Positions 24,825 through 33,649 of a stretch of DNA of 64,000 bases are shown piece by piece (position 1 is the first letter of the stretch; each line of letters begins with the position of its first letter). A model generated the notes under the pieces. It saw only the letters and a list, made by a program, of their open reading frames with translations, made no database searches and was not told the origin of the DNA. Origin of the DNA: an uncultured Bacteroidota bacterium (GTDB lineage Bacteria; Bacteroidota; Bacteroidia; Flavobacteriales; Flavobacteriaceae); assembly GCA_902613595.1 (NCBI GenBank), contig CACMHY010000001.1, forward strand, positions 248,001 to 312,000, read 5' to 3'. Made by a program: the position numbers and the translations under genes.

Positions 24825-27008
24825 ATGTCACTACAGTACAAATTTTCGACTGTTTTTATAACAAGCTTATTTTTATTTTTTTCGTCATGTGTTATGAATC
24901 AAGATGATGTGAAAAATCAGTTCAGATTGATGCCCTCTGTATCTGAAAAAAAATTCAAACAAGGATATTATAATCAAAAAATAGAAAAAATTAGGTTTGC
25001 TTACAGCCCAACAGGTGATTCACTTCCACACTTATATGGGTTGACTCAAAATATAAAAATCATAGATAATCCAGAGGAGGCTCAAATTGAATTTGCAATT
25101 CTATCCGATGAAAAATTTATCCCAGAATCATATTCGCTTGAAATCAACGAAGAAAAAATTATAATAAATGCAATCGATTCTGCTGGACTACTATATGGCT
25201 TTATTAGTTTAAATCAATTAATGGAGGACGCTAAAGCCCAGGAGTTAATGCTGCCTAAAGTAGAAATTTTTGATGCTCCAAAAATTGCTTTTCGACCAAT
25301 ACAAATTGACGTAAAACATCATCTAGAAAAAAAATCCTACTATTATAATCTTATAGATGAATTAGCGCAATTGAAGATTAACGGTATAATTTTAGAAATT
25401 GAAGATAAACTTAAATACAAAAGAAGACCTGAGGTAGCGTCAAGTGATGCATTAACTATCGAACAATGGAAAGAAATCAGTAAATATGCCTTAGCTAGAA
25501 ATATTGAAATTAGTCCCTTAGTACAGGGTTTGGGACACGCCTCTTTTGTATTAAAACACAAAAAAAATAAACCTTTAAGAGATGATCCAAATAGTGATTG
25601 GGCTTTCAATCCCCTAGATCCAAAAACCTATGATTTACAATTTGATTTATATCTTGATGCTATTGAAGCATTCCCTCATGGAAAATATTTGCATGTTGGA
25701 GGAGATGAGGTTCAAACATCTGGAAGAGGAAGTGGAAAAAGCCCTTTAGAATTAAATTTAATTTGGCTCAATAAAGTAACTTCATTTGCATCTAAACAAA
25801 ATAGAATTCCAATTTTTTGGGATGATATGCCATTAAAGCAAGCAAACCTGATGGGGCCCATTTATAATAAAAAAATGTCTAAAGCAGAGGTAGATTCTAT
25901 TTGGATGGCTAATGAACCAAACTTAAATCGTTTTATCGAACAGTTTCCAAAAAATTGTGTTTACATGCGTTGGAATTATCATATGGCCGAATCTTATGGA
26001 AATGCAAAGGCAATGGACTGGTTCTCATCTAATGGATTTAAAGTTATGGGAGCTACAGCTGGGCAAACAAGATGGACTCTCATGCCACAAAGAGAAAGTA
26101 ATATTGATCAGATAAGGATTTTTGCTGACCAGTCAATAAAAAGAAATTATAATGGATTACTATTAACTCTTTGGGATGATGATTCGCCTCATTTTGAATT
26201 ATATAAAAGAGGTATACATGCTTTTGCGGAATTTTCGTGGGCAGGACTAAGTAGAACGAAAGAAGAATTTAAAAAAGCATACCGACATCGTAAATTTGGA
26301 AAAAGTTTTCAATCAGATGAATACTCATTTATCGATTTACTTGACGAGCCAGTAGGTCTTTGGACTAATTTACTGGTAGAAGAAGGAACACATAGAAACT
26401 CTCTTAATCAAGGCAATGTAACAAAAATCAATGAGGATATAACTGGCGCGTTACTTTCGGCAGTTCCAATCAAAGATCCAATAGAAGAGTATATTATAGA
26501 CCTTCCTGATTTTGACAACAAAGGAGATTGGTCTAAAAAATATGCTAAACGTCTTACAGAATTGAAACTGCAAAAAAAGAAATTAGAAAAAGTTAAAAAT
26601 ATTTTAGATAATTTTCAAAAAGTGGGGACGAAATCTGACTATAATCTTATGATATACAGACAAGTAAGTAACCTAGTAGATTATAATTTTAAATTAATGG
26701 AAAAATTAAACAAATTTGATAAAGCAAAAACTATTGATGAGGAAACTGATTATCTGGAGGCTGTATATAAAATAAAAAATGAGTTTGAATTGGTTAGAAA
26801 GGAATTTGAAGAAGTCTACAGTCAAACGCGTATATTAAATAAACCAGAAAACTATATATTAGATCAGGACCATCATCGTCACCCTGCAAACCAGACAATT
26901 AATTTCGACTGGCAGTTTACCTCTGAAATTATGCTCTTAAAAAAAATAGAGAAGCATTTTAAGTCAAAAAATTACTTATTGGAGGGCACCAAAACGAGTA
27001 TTAAATAA
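24825..27008 (+). CDS. Divergent GH20-like beta-N-acetylhexosaminidase, lipoprotein
   Basis: This 727-residue lipoprotein (lipobox cysteine C22 in FSSC) has a GH20b-like domain (about 60-150) ending in IDSAGLLYGFISLNQL, then a GH20-type barrel that keeps the catalytic pair D294-E295 in HVGGDEV. Barrel strands are recognisable at ISPLVQGLGHASFV, PIFWDDMP and LLTLWDDD. The last 220 residues or so are helical and charged, with no named domain. It lacks the CHB_HEX domains of the other GH20 in the window and is far diverged from it, so substrate may differ. Its 3' end overlaps the convergent TIM-barrel gene by eight bases. Confidence 0.82.
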   Translation: MSLQYKFSTVFITSLFLFFSSCVMNQDDVKNQFRLMPSVSEKKFKQGYYNQKIEKIRFAYSPTGDSLPHLYGLTQNIKIIDNPEEAQIEFAILSDEKFIPESYSLEINEEKIIINAIDSAGLLYGFISLNQLMEDAKAQELMLPKVEIFDAPKIAFRPIQIDVKHHLEKKSYYYNLIDELAQLKINGIILEIEDKLKYKRRPEVASSDALTIEQWKEISKYALARNIEISPLVQGLGHASFVLKHKKNKPLRDDPNSDWAFNPLDPKTYDLQFDLYLDAIEAFPHGKYLHVGGDEVQTSGRGSGKSPLELNLIWLNKVTSFASKQNRIPIFWDDMPLKQANLMGPIYNKKMSKAEVDSIWMANEPNLNRFIEQFPKNCVYMRWNYHMAESYGNAKAMDWFSSNGFKVMGATAGQTRWTLMPQRESNIDQIRIFADQSIKRNYNGLLLTLWDDDSPHFELYKRGIHAFAEFSWAGLSRTKEEFKKAYRHRKFGKSFQSDEYSFIDLLDEPVGLWTNLLVEEGTHRNSLNQGNVTKINEDITGALLSAVPIKDPIEEYIIDLPDFDNKGDWSKKYAKRLTELKLQKKKLEKVKNILDNFQKVGTKSDYNLMIYRQVSNLVDYNFKLMEKLNKFDKAKTIDEETDYLEAVYKIKNEFELVRKEFEEVYSQTRILNKPENYILDQDHHRHPANQTINFDWQFTSEIMLLKKIEKHFKSKNYLLEGTKTSIK

Positions 27009-27915
27009 ATTGGTCTACTTCTTGGTAGGATTTGATAACATCCATTTCACCCTCCTTACCTCTATTATAGTTTCCATGTTCCATTCCTAAAATTCCTTCA
27101 TACCCTTTCCCGTGAATGAATTTAAAAACGTTTCTATAATTTATTTCTCCGGTAGTTGGTTCTTTTCTGCCTGGATTGTCTCCAATCTGAAAATAGCCAA
27201 TTTCATTCCAACATTTATTTATGTTAGGAATCAAATTTCCTTCCTGGATTTGTTGATGATAAATATCAAATAAAATTTTGCAAGAAGGAGAATCTACGGT
27301 TTTACAAATTTCATAAGCCTGCGGGCTTTCAGATAAAAATAAACCTGGGTGATCTCTAAAATTTAATGGCTCTAAAACCATTACTAAGCCATGTGGCTCA
27401 AGTAAAGAACAAGCCTGTTTTAAACTTTCTACAACGTGAGCTGTCTGATAAGACATATTCTGCCTCAAATCCACATGACCAGGAACAACTGTCATCCATT
27501 TTGCATTTACACGTTTAGCTACCGGTATTGCCTTCTTAATAAAATCTAAAAACTCAGCTCTTAAATTTAAATTACCACTTGCAAGATTAGGTTTTTGCCA
27601 ATAAATTTCGTGTGCAACAAAAACCCCCATGCTAAGCCCCCTTTTTTCCATGGTTTTAGCCATTTTTTCTTGGAGACTCACATCACGTTTTCGCATATCA
27701 TTATCTTCAAAAGCAGTGAAACCCTGATCAGCCATAAAATTGAGCTGATCAATAGGGTTATTACCTGCATGATGTCGAAACATACCTAGATGAGGCGCAT
27801 ACTTCAAATTATAATTATATGCTTTTGCATAATTATAATTGTCTGCAAATGAATTTGTGCTAGCGAGTCCAACACCAGCCATTATTGAAGCTTTTGTAAA
27901 ATCTCTACGATTCAT
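27001..27915 (-). CDS. Tat-exported hydroxypyruvate isomerase-like TIM barrel
   Basis: This 304-residue protein has a twin-arginine signal (MNRRDFTKASIMAGVGLAS), so it is probably exported folded. The body is an AP-endonuclease-2/xylose-isomerase-like barrel close to the Hyi family: MVLEPLNFRDHPG with a metal-ligand glutamate, KILFDIYHQQ, YFQIGDNPGRKEPTTGEINY, and GMEHGN. These supply the usual Glu/Asp/His/Glu metal site. It is the last of three leftward genes, two bases after the Gfo/Idh/MocA gene, so the two products probably act in sequence as dehydrogenase and epimerase/isomerase on a sugar. Substrate unknown. Confidence 0.87.
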   Translation of the reverse strand: MNRRDFTKASIMAGVGLASTNSFADNYNYAKAYNYNLKYAPHLGMFRHHAGNNPIDQLNFMADQGFTAFEDNDMRKRDVSLQEKMAKTMEKRGLSMGVFVAHEIYWQKPNLASGNLNLRAEFLDFIKKAIPVAKRVNAKWMTVVPGHVDLRQNMSYQTAHVVESLKQACSLLEPHGLVMVLEPLNFRDHPGLFLSESPQAYEICKTVDSPSCKILFDIYHQQIQEGNLIPNINKCWNEIGYFQIGDNPGRKEPTTGEINYRNVFKFIHGKGYEGILGMEHGNYNRGKEGEMDVIKSYQEVDQFI

Positions 27916-27917
27916 TT

Positions 27918-29294
27918 TTAAATCATTTTTGTTTTTCCCGGAGTTGGAATAGGATAGTTTCCTTCACTATCCGGTAATGATGGAGGAGTTGTTTCCCAAG
28001 TGACTTTTTCTGGCATTAAATGTAACTTAGAGTTTAGAGCCTCTTCCATTGTGATTTTTTTACCAGTGTAAGTTGCCATTCTTCCTAAAATTGCTGTTAA
28101 GGTGCTCATTGCTCCATTTTCAGTATCTGAAATTACTCCCCCGTTACGAATTGATGCGAATAGCTTGTCATGTTCTACCTGATATGGGTTTGGATCTTCA
28201 CCCCATTTTTTTGGATACTTATATTTAGAATTTCCACTAAGGTCAGTAATTTCACCTTTTCCAATTTCAATACTCCCTTTGGTACCTTGGAAAACTTCAT
28301 CAACTCTACTCATAGTACCTCGAATGTGTCTACATTGACTTGAGATTACAGCTCCACTAGCATAGGTGAATTCAACAAAATGATGATCAAAAATTTCACC
28401 GTGGTCTTTTCCGGTTCTTACTTGTCGACCTCCCATGCCTTGTGCTGAGACAGGATAATCTCCAATAAACCAATTTGCAACATCAATATTATGGATGTGC
28501 TGTTCCAAGATATGATCTCCACAAAGCCAATTAAAATAATACCAATTTCTCATTTGGTATTCCAGCTCACTTTGACCTGCTTTCCTTCTTTTTGTCCATA
28601 CACCGGCATCGTTCCAATACACTTGACCACCTCTTATTTTACCAATTGCACCTTCGTCGACACGTTGTTTCAAATCTATATATTTTGACTGATAGTGTCT
28701 TTGCAGGCCAACTACAACATTTAATTTTTTAGCCTTAGCTATTTTTGCTGTAGCTAAAACTTTACGAATCCCAACAGGATCTGTCGCTAATGGTTTTTCC
28801 ATAAAAACATGCTTGCCGTTTGCAATTGCATATTCAAAGTGATAAGGGCGGAATCCAGGCGGTGTTGTCAAAATGACAACATCAGCTAAGTCAATAGCTT
28901 TTTTGTAGGCATCAAATCCAACGAACTTATTTTTTTCTTTAATTGAAATTTTTCTTTTAGAACCTTTATGAGTAGAAGTGCTATAATCTAGTTTCTCCTC
29001 TCCTTCGAAATGTTTTTGTATTCCTCTCAAACTTTTTTCAATTCTGTCAGCAAATGCATCAGCCATAGCTACAAGTTCGACGTTTTCATCAGCAGTGAGA
29101 GCTTGTACAGCTGCTCCGGAGCCTCTTCCGCCACATCCTATAAGAGCTAGTTTTAATTTCTTTTCCCCATTAACATTTGCCATAGCTTCTACTGATAAGG
29201 GAACGGATAATAATCCACTTGTTGCTAAAGCTGTTTGCTTTACAAAAGATCGACGAGTCAATTCTTGGTCTTTAAATTTGTCTTTATTTTTCAT
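27918..29294 (-). CDS. Tat-exported Gfo/Idh/MocA-family oxidoreductase
   Basis: This 458-residue protein has a twin-arginine signal (TRRSFVKQTALATSGLL, near residues 14-30) followed by the NAD(P)-binding Rossmann motif ALIGCGGRGSGA. The conserved EKPLATDP contains the catalytic-lysine region, and the C-terminal substrate domain holds WLCGDHILEQHIHNIDVANW. The form is the secreted one common in Bacteroidota and Planctomycetes. Export of a dinucleotide enzyme by Tat implies tightly bound cofactor. It sits in a SUMF1-like/oxidoreductase/TIM-barrel operon beside GH20 and SusCD genes, so a glycan-derived sugar is the expected substrate (inference). Confidence 0.9.
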   Translation of the reverse strand: MKNKDKFKDQELTRRSFVKQTALATSGLLSVPLSVEAMANVNGEKKLKLALIGCGGRGSGAAVQALTADENVELVAMADAFADRIEKSLRGIQKHFEGEEKLDYSTSTHKGSKRKISIKEKNKFVGFDAYKKAIDLADVVILTTPPGFRPYHFEYAIANGKHVFMEKPLATDPVGIRKVLATAKIAKAKKLNVVVGLQRHYQSKYIDLKQRVDEGAIGKIRGGQVYWNDAGVWTKRRKAGQSELEYQMRNWYYFNWLCGDHILEQHIHNIDVANWFIGDYPVSAQGMGGRQVRTGKDHGEIFDHHFVEFTYASGAVISSQCRHIRGTMSRVDEVFQGTKGSIEIGKGEITDLSGNSKYKYPKKWGEDPNPYQVEHDKLFASIRNGGVISDTENGAMSTLTAILGRMATYTGKKITMEEALNSKLHLMPEKVTWETTPPSLPDSEGNYPIPTPGKTKMI

Positions 29295-29315
29295 TTTTAT
29301 TTATTTATTTATTAA

Positions 29316-30272
29316 TTAATTATAATTCCAGTAATTTTTTTGTTCTTCTTCAGAAGGCGTTTTTACAGGTCTTACTACTCTCAAACCCACAAAAGGAGCA
29401 TCAGTGTGCCACCATTTACTTTTTGGTATTTGGGGGTCACGCATTTTCCATTTTTTTGATGAGGGGCGTCGAGCAGCAGAGCGTAATCGATTGGGTGAAT
29501 CCATCCAAGACCCCCCTCTTACCACCTTTGGATAAACTTTGGTTGGTTTTTGATAAGGATTTTTTATTTCTCCTCTTCTTGTTCTATAAGCAGTTGGAAG
29601 ATACTGGTCTAAAGTCCATTCAGCAACATTACCATGCATATCATAGAGGTCCCATTGGTTTGGTTTTTTGGTACCTACAGGTTGGTATTTGTCGTTACTA
29701 TTTGATTCATACCAAGCATACTGATCTAAATCAGTTGTATCATTTCCAAAAGAGTAAGCTTCATTGCTTCCTGCTCTACAGGCATACTCCCATTCCGCTT
29801 CAGTTGGTAAGCGATAAAAATGGCCAGTCATTGCAGAAAGCCATTCACAAAATTTGACTGCAGCCAATTGAGTCATACAAATGGCTGGGTAACCTTCAAT
29901 ACCCATGCCAAAACTCATTTCTACATACGGAGTGGTAGCTCCTGAAACCGCATCTACATCTATTTGAACTTCAGAATTTTCATCCTTAGCAATCTGATCA
30001 ACGTCAAGTTCTCGAGTCACAAATAAATTATATAAATCCCACGTTACTTCATATTTACCCATCCAAAAGTCATCAATTGTGACCTCATGTTGTGGTCCTT
30101 CGTCACCAAAATGTCCTTTTTCAGATTTAGAGCTGCCCATTAAAAAAGTACCCCCCTTTACATAAACCATATCCATTTCATAGTTGTCAGATATTTTCTC
30201 CTTATATTTTTCTTGTCCAAATGAGATTAGTGTAAGAAGAAAAATGTAAAAATAATTTGATTTCAATTCCAA
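29316..30272 (-). CDS. SUMF1/formylglycine-generating-enzyme-like protein lacking the active-site cysteines
   Basis: This 318-residue secreted protein (hydrophobic signal, residues 1-20) has the FGE-sulfatase fold motifs: VKGGTFLMGSS, KYEVTWDLY, FYRLPTEAEWEYACRAG, WDLYDMHGNVAEWT, RGGSW (252-256) and FVGLRVVR. In true formylglycine-generating enzymes two cysteines follow RGGSxM; here D258 and L263 occupy those places, so catalysis is unlikely. A structural or ligand-binding role, as in GldK-like proteins, fits better. The only plausible start is a TTG at 30272, because an in-frame stop lies two codons upstream. It heads the operon with the oxidoreductase, 21 bases away. Confidence 0.85.
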   Translation of the reverse strand: MELKSNYFYIFLLTLISFGQEKYKEKISDNYEMDMVYVKGGTFLMGSSKSEKGHFGDEGPQHEVTIDDFWMGKYEVTWDLYNLFVTRELDVDQIAKDENSEVQIDVDAVSGATTPYVEMSFGMGIEGYPAICMTQLAAVKFCEWLSAMTGHFYRLPTEAEWEYACRAGSNEAYSFGNDTTDLDQYAWYESNSNDKYQPVGTKKPNQWDLYDMHGNVAEWTLDQYLPTAYRTRRGEIKNPYQKPTKVYPKVVRGGSWMDSPNRLRSAARRPSSKKWKMRDPQIPKSKWWHTDAPFVGLRVVRPVKTPSEEEQKNYWNYN

Positions 30273-30487
30273 TTTTTATTGTTAGTGTATTTTTAAAAAA
30301 AAAAGATAGAAATTATATGCTTGGAATTCAATAAATAAAAAAAAATATGCTGTTTGTTTATTATATTTTTAATTTTGTTAGACGAGTTTGACGTTACGGT
30401 TAATTTTATATTTATTATTTGTGATAAACTAAATATTTACATAATTTAAGCCGTTAATTTATAATCATAAACAAATTAAAGAGACAA

Positions 30488-33400
30488 ATGAAACTTAAAA
30501 ATTTAATTTATATTACATTTTTACTTGCTGCAGGGCTCATGACTGCCCAACAGACACTGCAAGGAAGTGTATCAGACGAATCAGGACCCTTACCCGGTGT
30601 GAGTGTCCTTGAGAAAGGTACAAGCAATGGAGTTGTTTCTGACTTTGATGGTAATTTCACAATCACAGTATCTGATGATGACGCTATTCTTGTGTTTTCT
30701 TATATAGGCTTTGAAACACAAGAGGTATCTGCAAGTGCAGATTCTTTTGATATAGTTTTAACTGAGGGTGCTAACGAACTTGATGAAGTTGTTGTAACAG
30801 GTTACGGTACCCAGAAAAAAGCAACTCTGACTGGTTCTATTGCAACCATTGGTGGAGGTGAGTTAGAAAAATCATCTTCTCCTAACCTAGGTACAGCGCT
30901 TGCTGGAAAAGTTGCTGGTGTTTTTATCGATCAAAATAACGGAGCCCCAGGAGCTGATACTCCTGCAGTTAGGATTAGAGGTACTAATACCTTTAATAAT
31001 TCATCTGCGCTTGTCGTTATTGATGGTATTCCTGACAGAGCAGGTGGACTTGCCAGAATTAATCCTGCTGATATAGAGAGTATATCAGTCCTTAAAGATG
31101 CTTCTGCAGCTATCTATGGTGCACGAGCTGCTAACGGAGTAATACTTATTACTACAAAAAGAGGAAGCGAGGGTAAAGCCAAAGTTAAAATTACCTCAAA
31201 TTATGGCTGGCAAAACTTCACCACTACACCAGAAATGTTAACTGGAGCTGAATACATGGACTTAGTTAACCTTCTAAATGTATATAAATTACCAGTAGGA
31301 GAATGGGCTGCTGCTAATGCAGTAAGAGGCCAACCTTTTACGCGTCCTAATGGAGAAGTTTTAAACCCAACTTATTCTACCGATCGTATCGAAAACACCA
31401 GGGCTGGAACTGACCCTTGGCTTTATCCAGATACAGATTGGATGGAAGCAGTACAACGCAAGAATGCTCCAACCACTAGACAAAATGTTCAAATAACCGG
31501 TGGAGACGAAAATGTAAGATACTTGGCTTCAGCTGGCTATTTAAGACAAGACGTCAATTTTAAAGGTGCACCGAAAGGATTTACACAATATGATCTTCGT
31601 CTTAACTTAGATGCTAAAATCAATGAATTTTTAAGTCTTGATGTCGGTTTATATTCTAGACAAGAAGAAAATTTAACTGCAACAAATGCACCTGGAAATG
31701 TTTTTAATGATTTAGTTCGACAATATCCATGGTTTCCTGCTTACTGGCCAACTGGTGAATACGGACCAGATATTGAAAATGGAAATAACCCTGCCATTCG
31801 TGTTACAGATGAGCCAGGATATAATGACAGAAGTACAAACTATGTTCAAAGTAATATAGGTCTTGACTTCAGAGTACCTGGTGTAGAAGGATTGTTGATC
31901 AGAGGTAATGTTGCTTATGACAAGCAGAACTTTGATCAAAAACTATGGCAAAGACCTTGGGAATTGTATACATGGGATGGAGTTAATAGAGATTCTTCCG
32001 GGTTAACTGCTGCGCAAAGAGGCCCTGGTGACCCAAGCTTACAGCAAGACCATACCACTAGAACAGATATAACAGCTATATTTAACGCCTCATACGAGAA
32101 AGACTTTGGTGATAATTATTTCAAAATTTTAGGAGGTATTACAAGAGAGCAAACTGATATAAGTTTTATGAGAGCTTTCAAACGTTTTTTCCTATCTAAT
32201 GACTTAGATCAATTAAGTTTTGGAGGACAAGACGGACAATACAGCCAAGGTACAGGAAGCGAGATTGCTCGTATCCATTATTATGGCCGTTTAAATTATA
32301 ACTTTAAAGAAAAATATCTTTTAGAAGCAGTCGTCACTTATGATGGTTCATATACATTCCCTGAAGAAACACGTTATGGTGTCTTCCCTGGAGTATCAGC
32401 GGGTTGGGTTGTATCTGAAGAATCTTTCTTTAATGTTGGTTTCCTTGACTACTTCAAATTGAAGGGATCATGGGGTCAATTAGGAAACGATAACGTTGCT
32501 CCATTCCAATTCTTAGCATCGTATGGATTTTCTGCTACTAGTTTAGGTGATGTTGTTACAACAGCTTACGAAACTAAAGTCCCGAATCCCAACATTACTT
32601 GGGAAACTCAAACTTCACAAAACTTTGGTTTTGATATTAGGGCACTCAATAACAAGCTATCGCTCGGATTCGAAGTATTTAACAATACAAGAGAAGATAT
32701 CTTAACCTTGCCGAACAAAACTTTACCTTCATATTCTGGTATTACACCGCCTGCTCAAAACATTGGTGAGTTTAAAAATGCTGGGATAGAGGTAACTGCT
32801 GGATTCAATGGAGAAACTAGTGACGGTTTTACTTATAATTTTACACTTAACTTCAGTGATTCAAACAATGAACTGGTATTCATAGATGAACCTGAATTAG
32901 CTGACCGTCCTTGGCAAAGAGAAACTGGTGGAGAGATAGGAAGGCCTCTCCGCTACAGAATGACTGGTATTTTCCGAACCCAAGCCGACATTGATGCTGA
33001 GACTTTAGACTACAGTGCAATTGCTCCACTTCTTCGTCCTGGAGATGCAAGAGTTGAAGATATAAATGGCGATGGGAAAATTACTCCAGCTGACCAAACT
33101 CGAGTTGGTGGAAGTACATTTGCTGATACTCAGTTTGGGTTTAATACAGCCCTATCTTACAAAAACTTTGATCTTAATATGTATTGGAACGGTGCAGCCG
33201 GGGGATACAATTCTTATGAATGGAGTTTTATGTCTGGAACACTTGCTAATGTTCAGCGTGATGTTTTTGATCGTGCATGGTCTCTAGATAATCCAGATGC
33301 TCCTGCTCCTCGATTAGCAGACAGGGGTGACCAGTGGTACTCAGGTCAAACTGACTACGCTCTTTTAACCAGAGACTTTATAAGGTTGAAAACTCTTGAG

Positions 33401-33634
33401 TTAGGATATAGCTTTAGTGATTCCATCACAAGTAAGATAAATGCTGAAAGTATTCGTCTTTCAGTAACTGGAACGAACTTGATTACTATCACAGATTTCC
33501 CATTTGATCCTGAAGTTGTTCAAAATGGTATAAACGTAACTAATACCAGAAACGCAGGTGGAGGAAATGTAAATAATGGTGGTGCTTATCCACTTCTAAA
33601 AACCATAATAACCGGAATACAAATAACCTTTTAA
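30488..33634 (+). CDS. SusC-like TonB-linked outer-membrane transporter
   Basis: This 1048-residue outer-membrane glycan importer should be paired with the SusD-like protein downstream. Residues 1-21 are a signal peptide, and residues about 24-110 are a CarboxypepD_reg-like domain (GSVSDESGPLPGVSVLEKG). The TonB box region and plug follow (DEVVVTGYGTQKK, RIRGTNTFNNSSALVVIDG, VLKDASAAIYGARAANGVI). The remainder is a 22-strand barrel rich in aromatic pairs. Nothing suggests truncation. It is divergent from the SUMF1-like operon across 215 bases, and susD starts 15 bases after its stop. Confidence 0.96.
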   Translation: MKLKNLIYITFLLAAGLMTAQQTLQGSVSDESGPLPGVSVLEKGTSNGVVSDFDGNFTITVSDDDAILVFSYIGFETQEVSASADSFDIVLTEGANELDEVVVTGYGTQKKATLTGSIATIGGGELEKSSSPNLGTALAGKVAGVFIDQNNGAPGADTPAVRIRGTNTFNNSSALVVIDGIPDRAGGLARINPADIESISVLKDASAAIYGARAANGVILITTKRGSEGKAKVKITSNYGWQNFTTTPEMLTGAEYMDLVNLLNVYKLPVGEWAAANAVRGQPFTRPNGEVLNPTYSTDRIENTRAGTDPWLYPDTDWMEAVQRKNAPTTRQNVQITGGDENVRYLASAGYLRQDVNFKGAPKGFTQYDLRLNLDAKINEFLSLDVGLYSRQEENLTATNAPGNVFNDLVRQYPWFPAYWPTGEYGPDIENGNNPAIRVTDEPGYNDRSTNYVQSNIGLDFRVPGVEGLLIRGNVAYDKQNFDQKLWQRPWELYTWDGVNRDSSGLTAAQRGPGDPSLQQDHTTRTDITAIFNASYEKDFGDNYFKILGGITREQTDISFMRAFKRFFLSNDLDQLSFGGQDGQYSQGTGSEIARIHYYGRLNYNFKEKYLLEAVVTYDGSYTFPEETRYGVFPGVSAGWVVSEESFFNVGFLDYFKLKGSWGQLGNDNVAPFQFLASYGFSATSLGDVVTTAYETKVPNPNITWETQTSQNFGFDIRALNNKLSLGFEVFNNTREDILTLPNKTLPSYSGITPPAQNIGEFKNAGIEVTAGFNGETSDGFTYNFTLNFSDSNNELVFIDEPELADRPWQRETGGEIGRPLRYRMTGIFRTQADIDAETLDYSAIAPLLRPGDARVEDINGDGKITPADQTRVGGSTFADTQFGFNTALSYKNFDLNMYWNGAAGGYNSYEWSFMSGTLANVQRDVFDRAWSLDNPDAPAPRLADRGDQWYSGQTDYALLTRDFIRLKTLELGYSFSDSITSKINAESIRLSVTGTNLITITDFPFDPEVVQNGINVTNTRNAGGGNVNNGGAYPLLKTIITGIQITF

Positions 33635-33649
33635 TTAATAAATATAAAC

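Noticed and set aside
29316-30272. Sulfatase-maturation role for the SUMF1-like protein
   Set aside because: The two catalytic cysteines are missing and no sulfatase gene is present in the window.
30370-30377. TAATTTTG box as the susC promoter
   Set aside because: It matches the -7 consensus, but the nearest TTTG upstream is only 13 bases away and the leader would be over 100 bases, so I did not list it. The rest of the 30273-30487 gap shows nothing clear.
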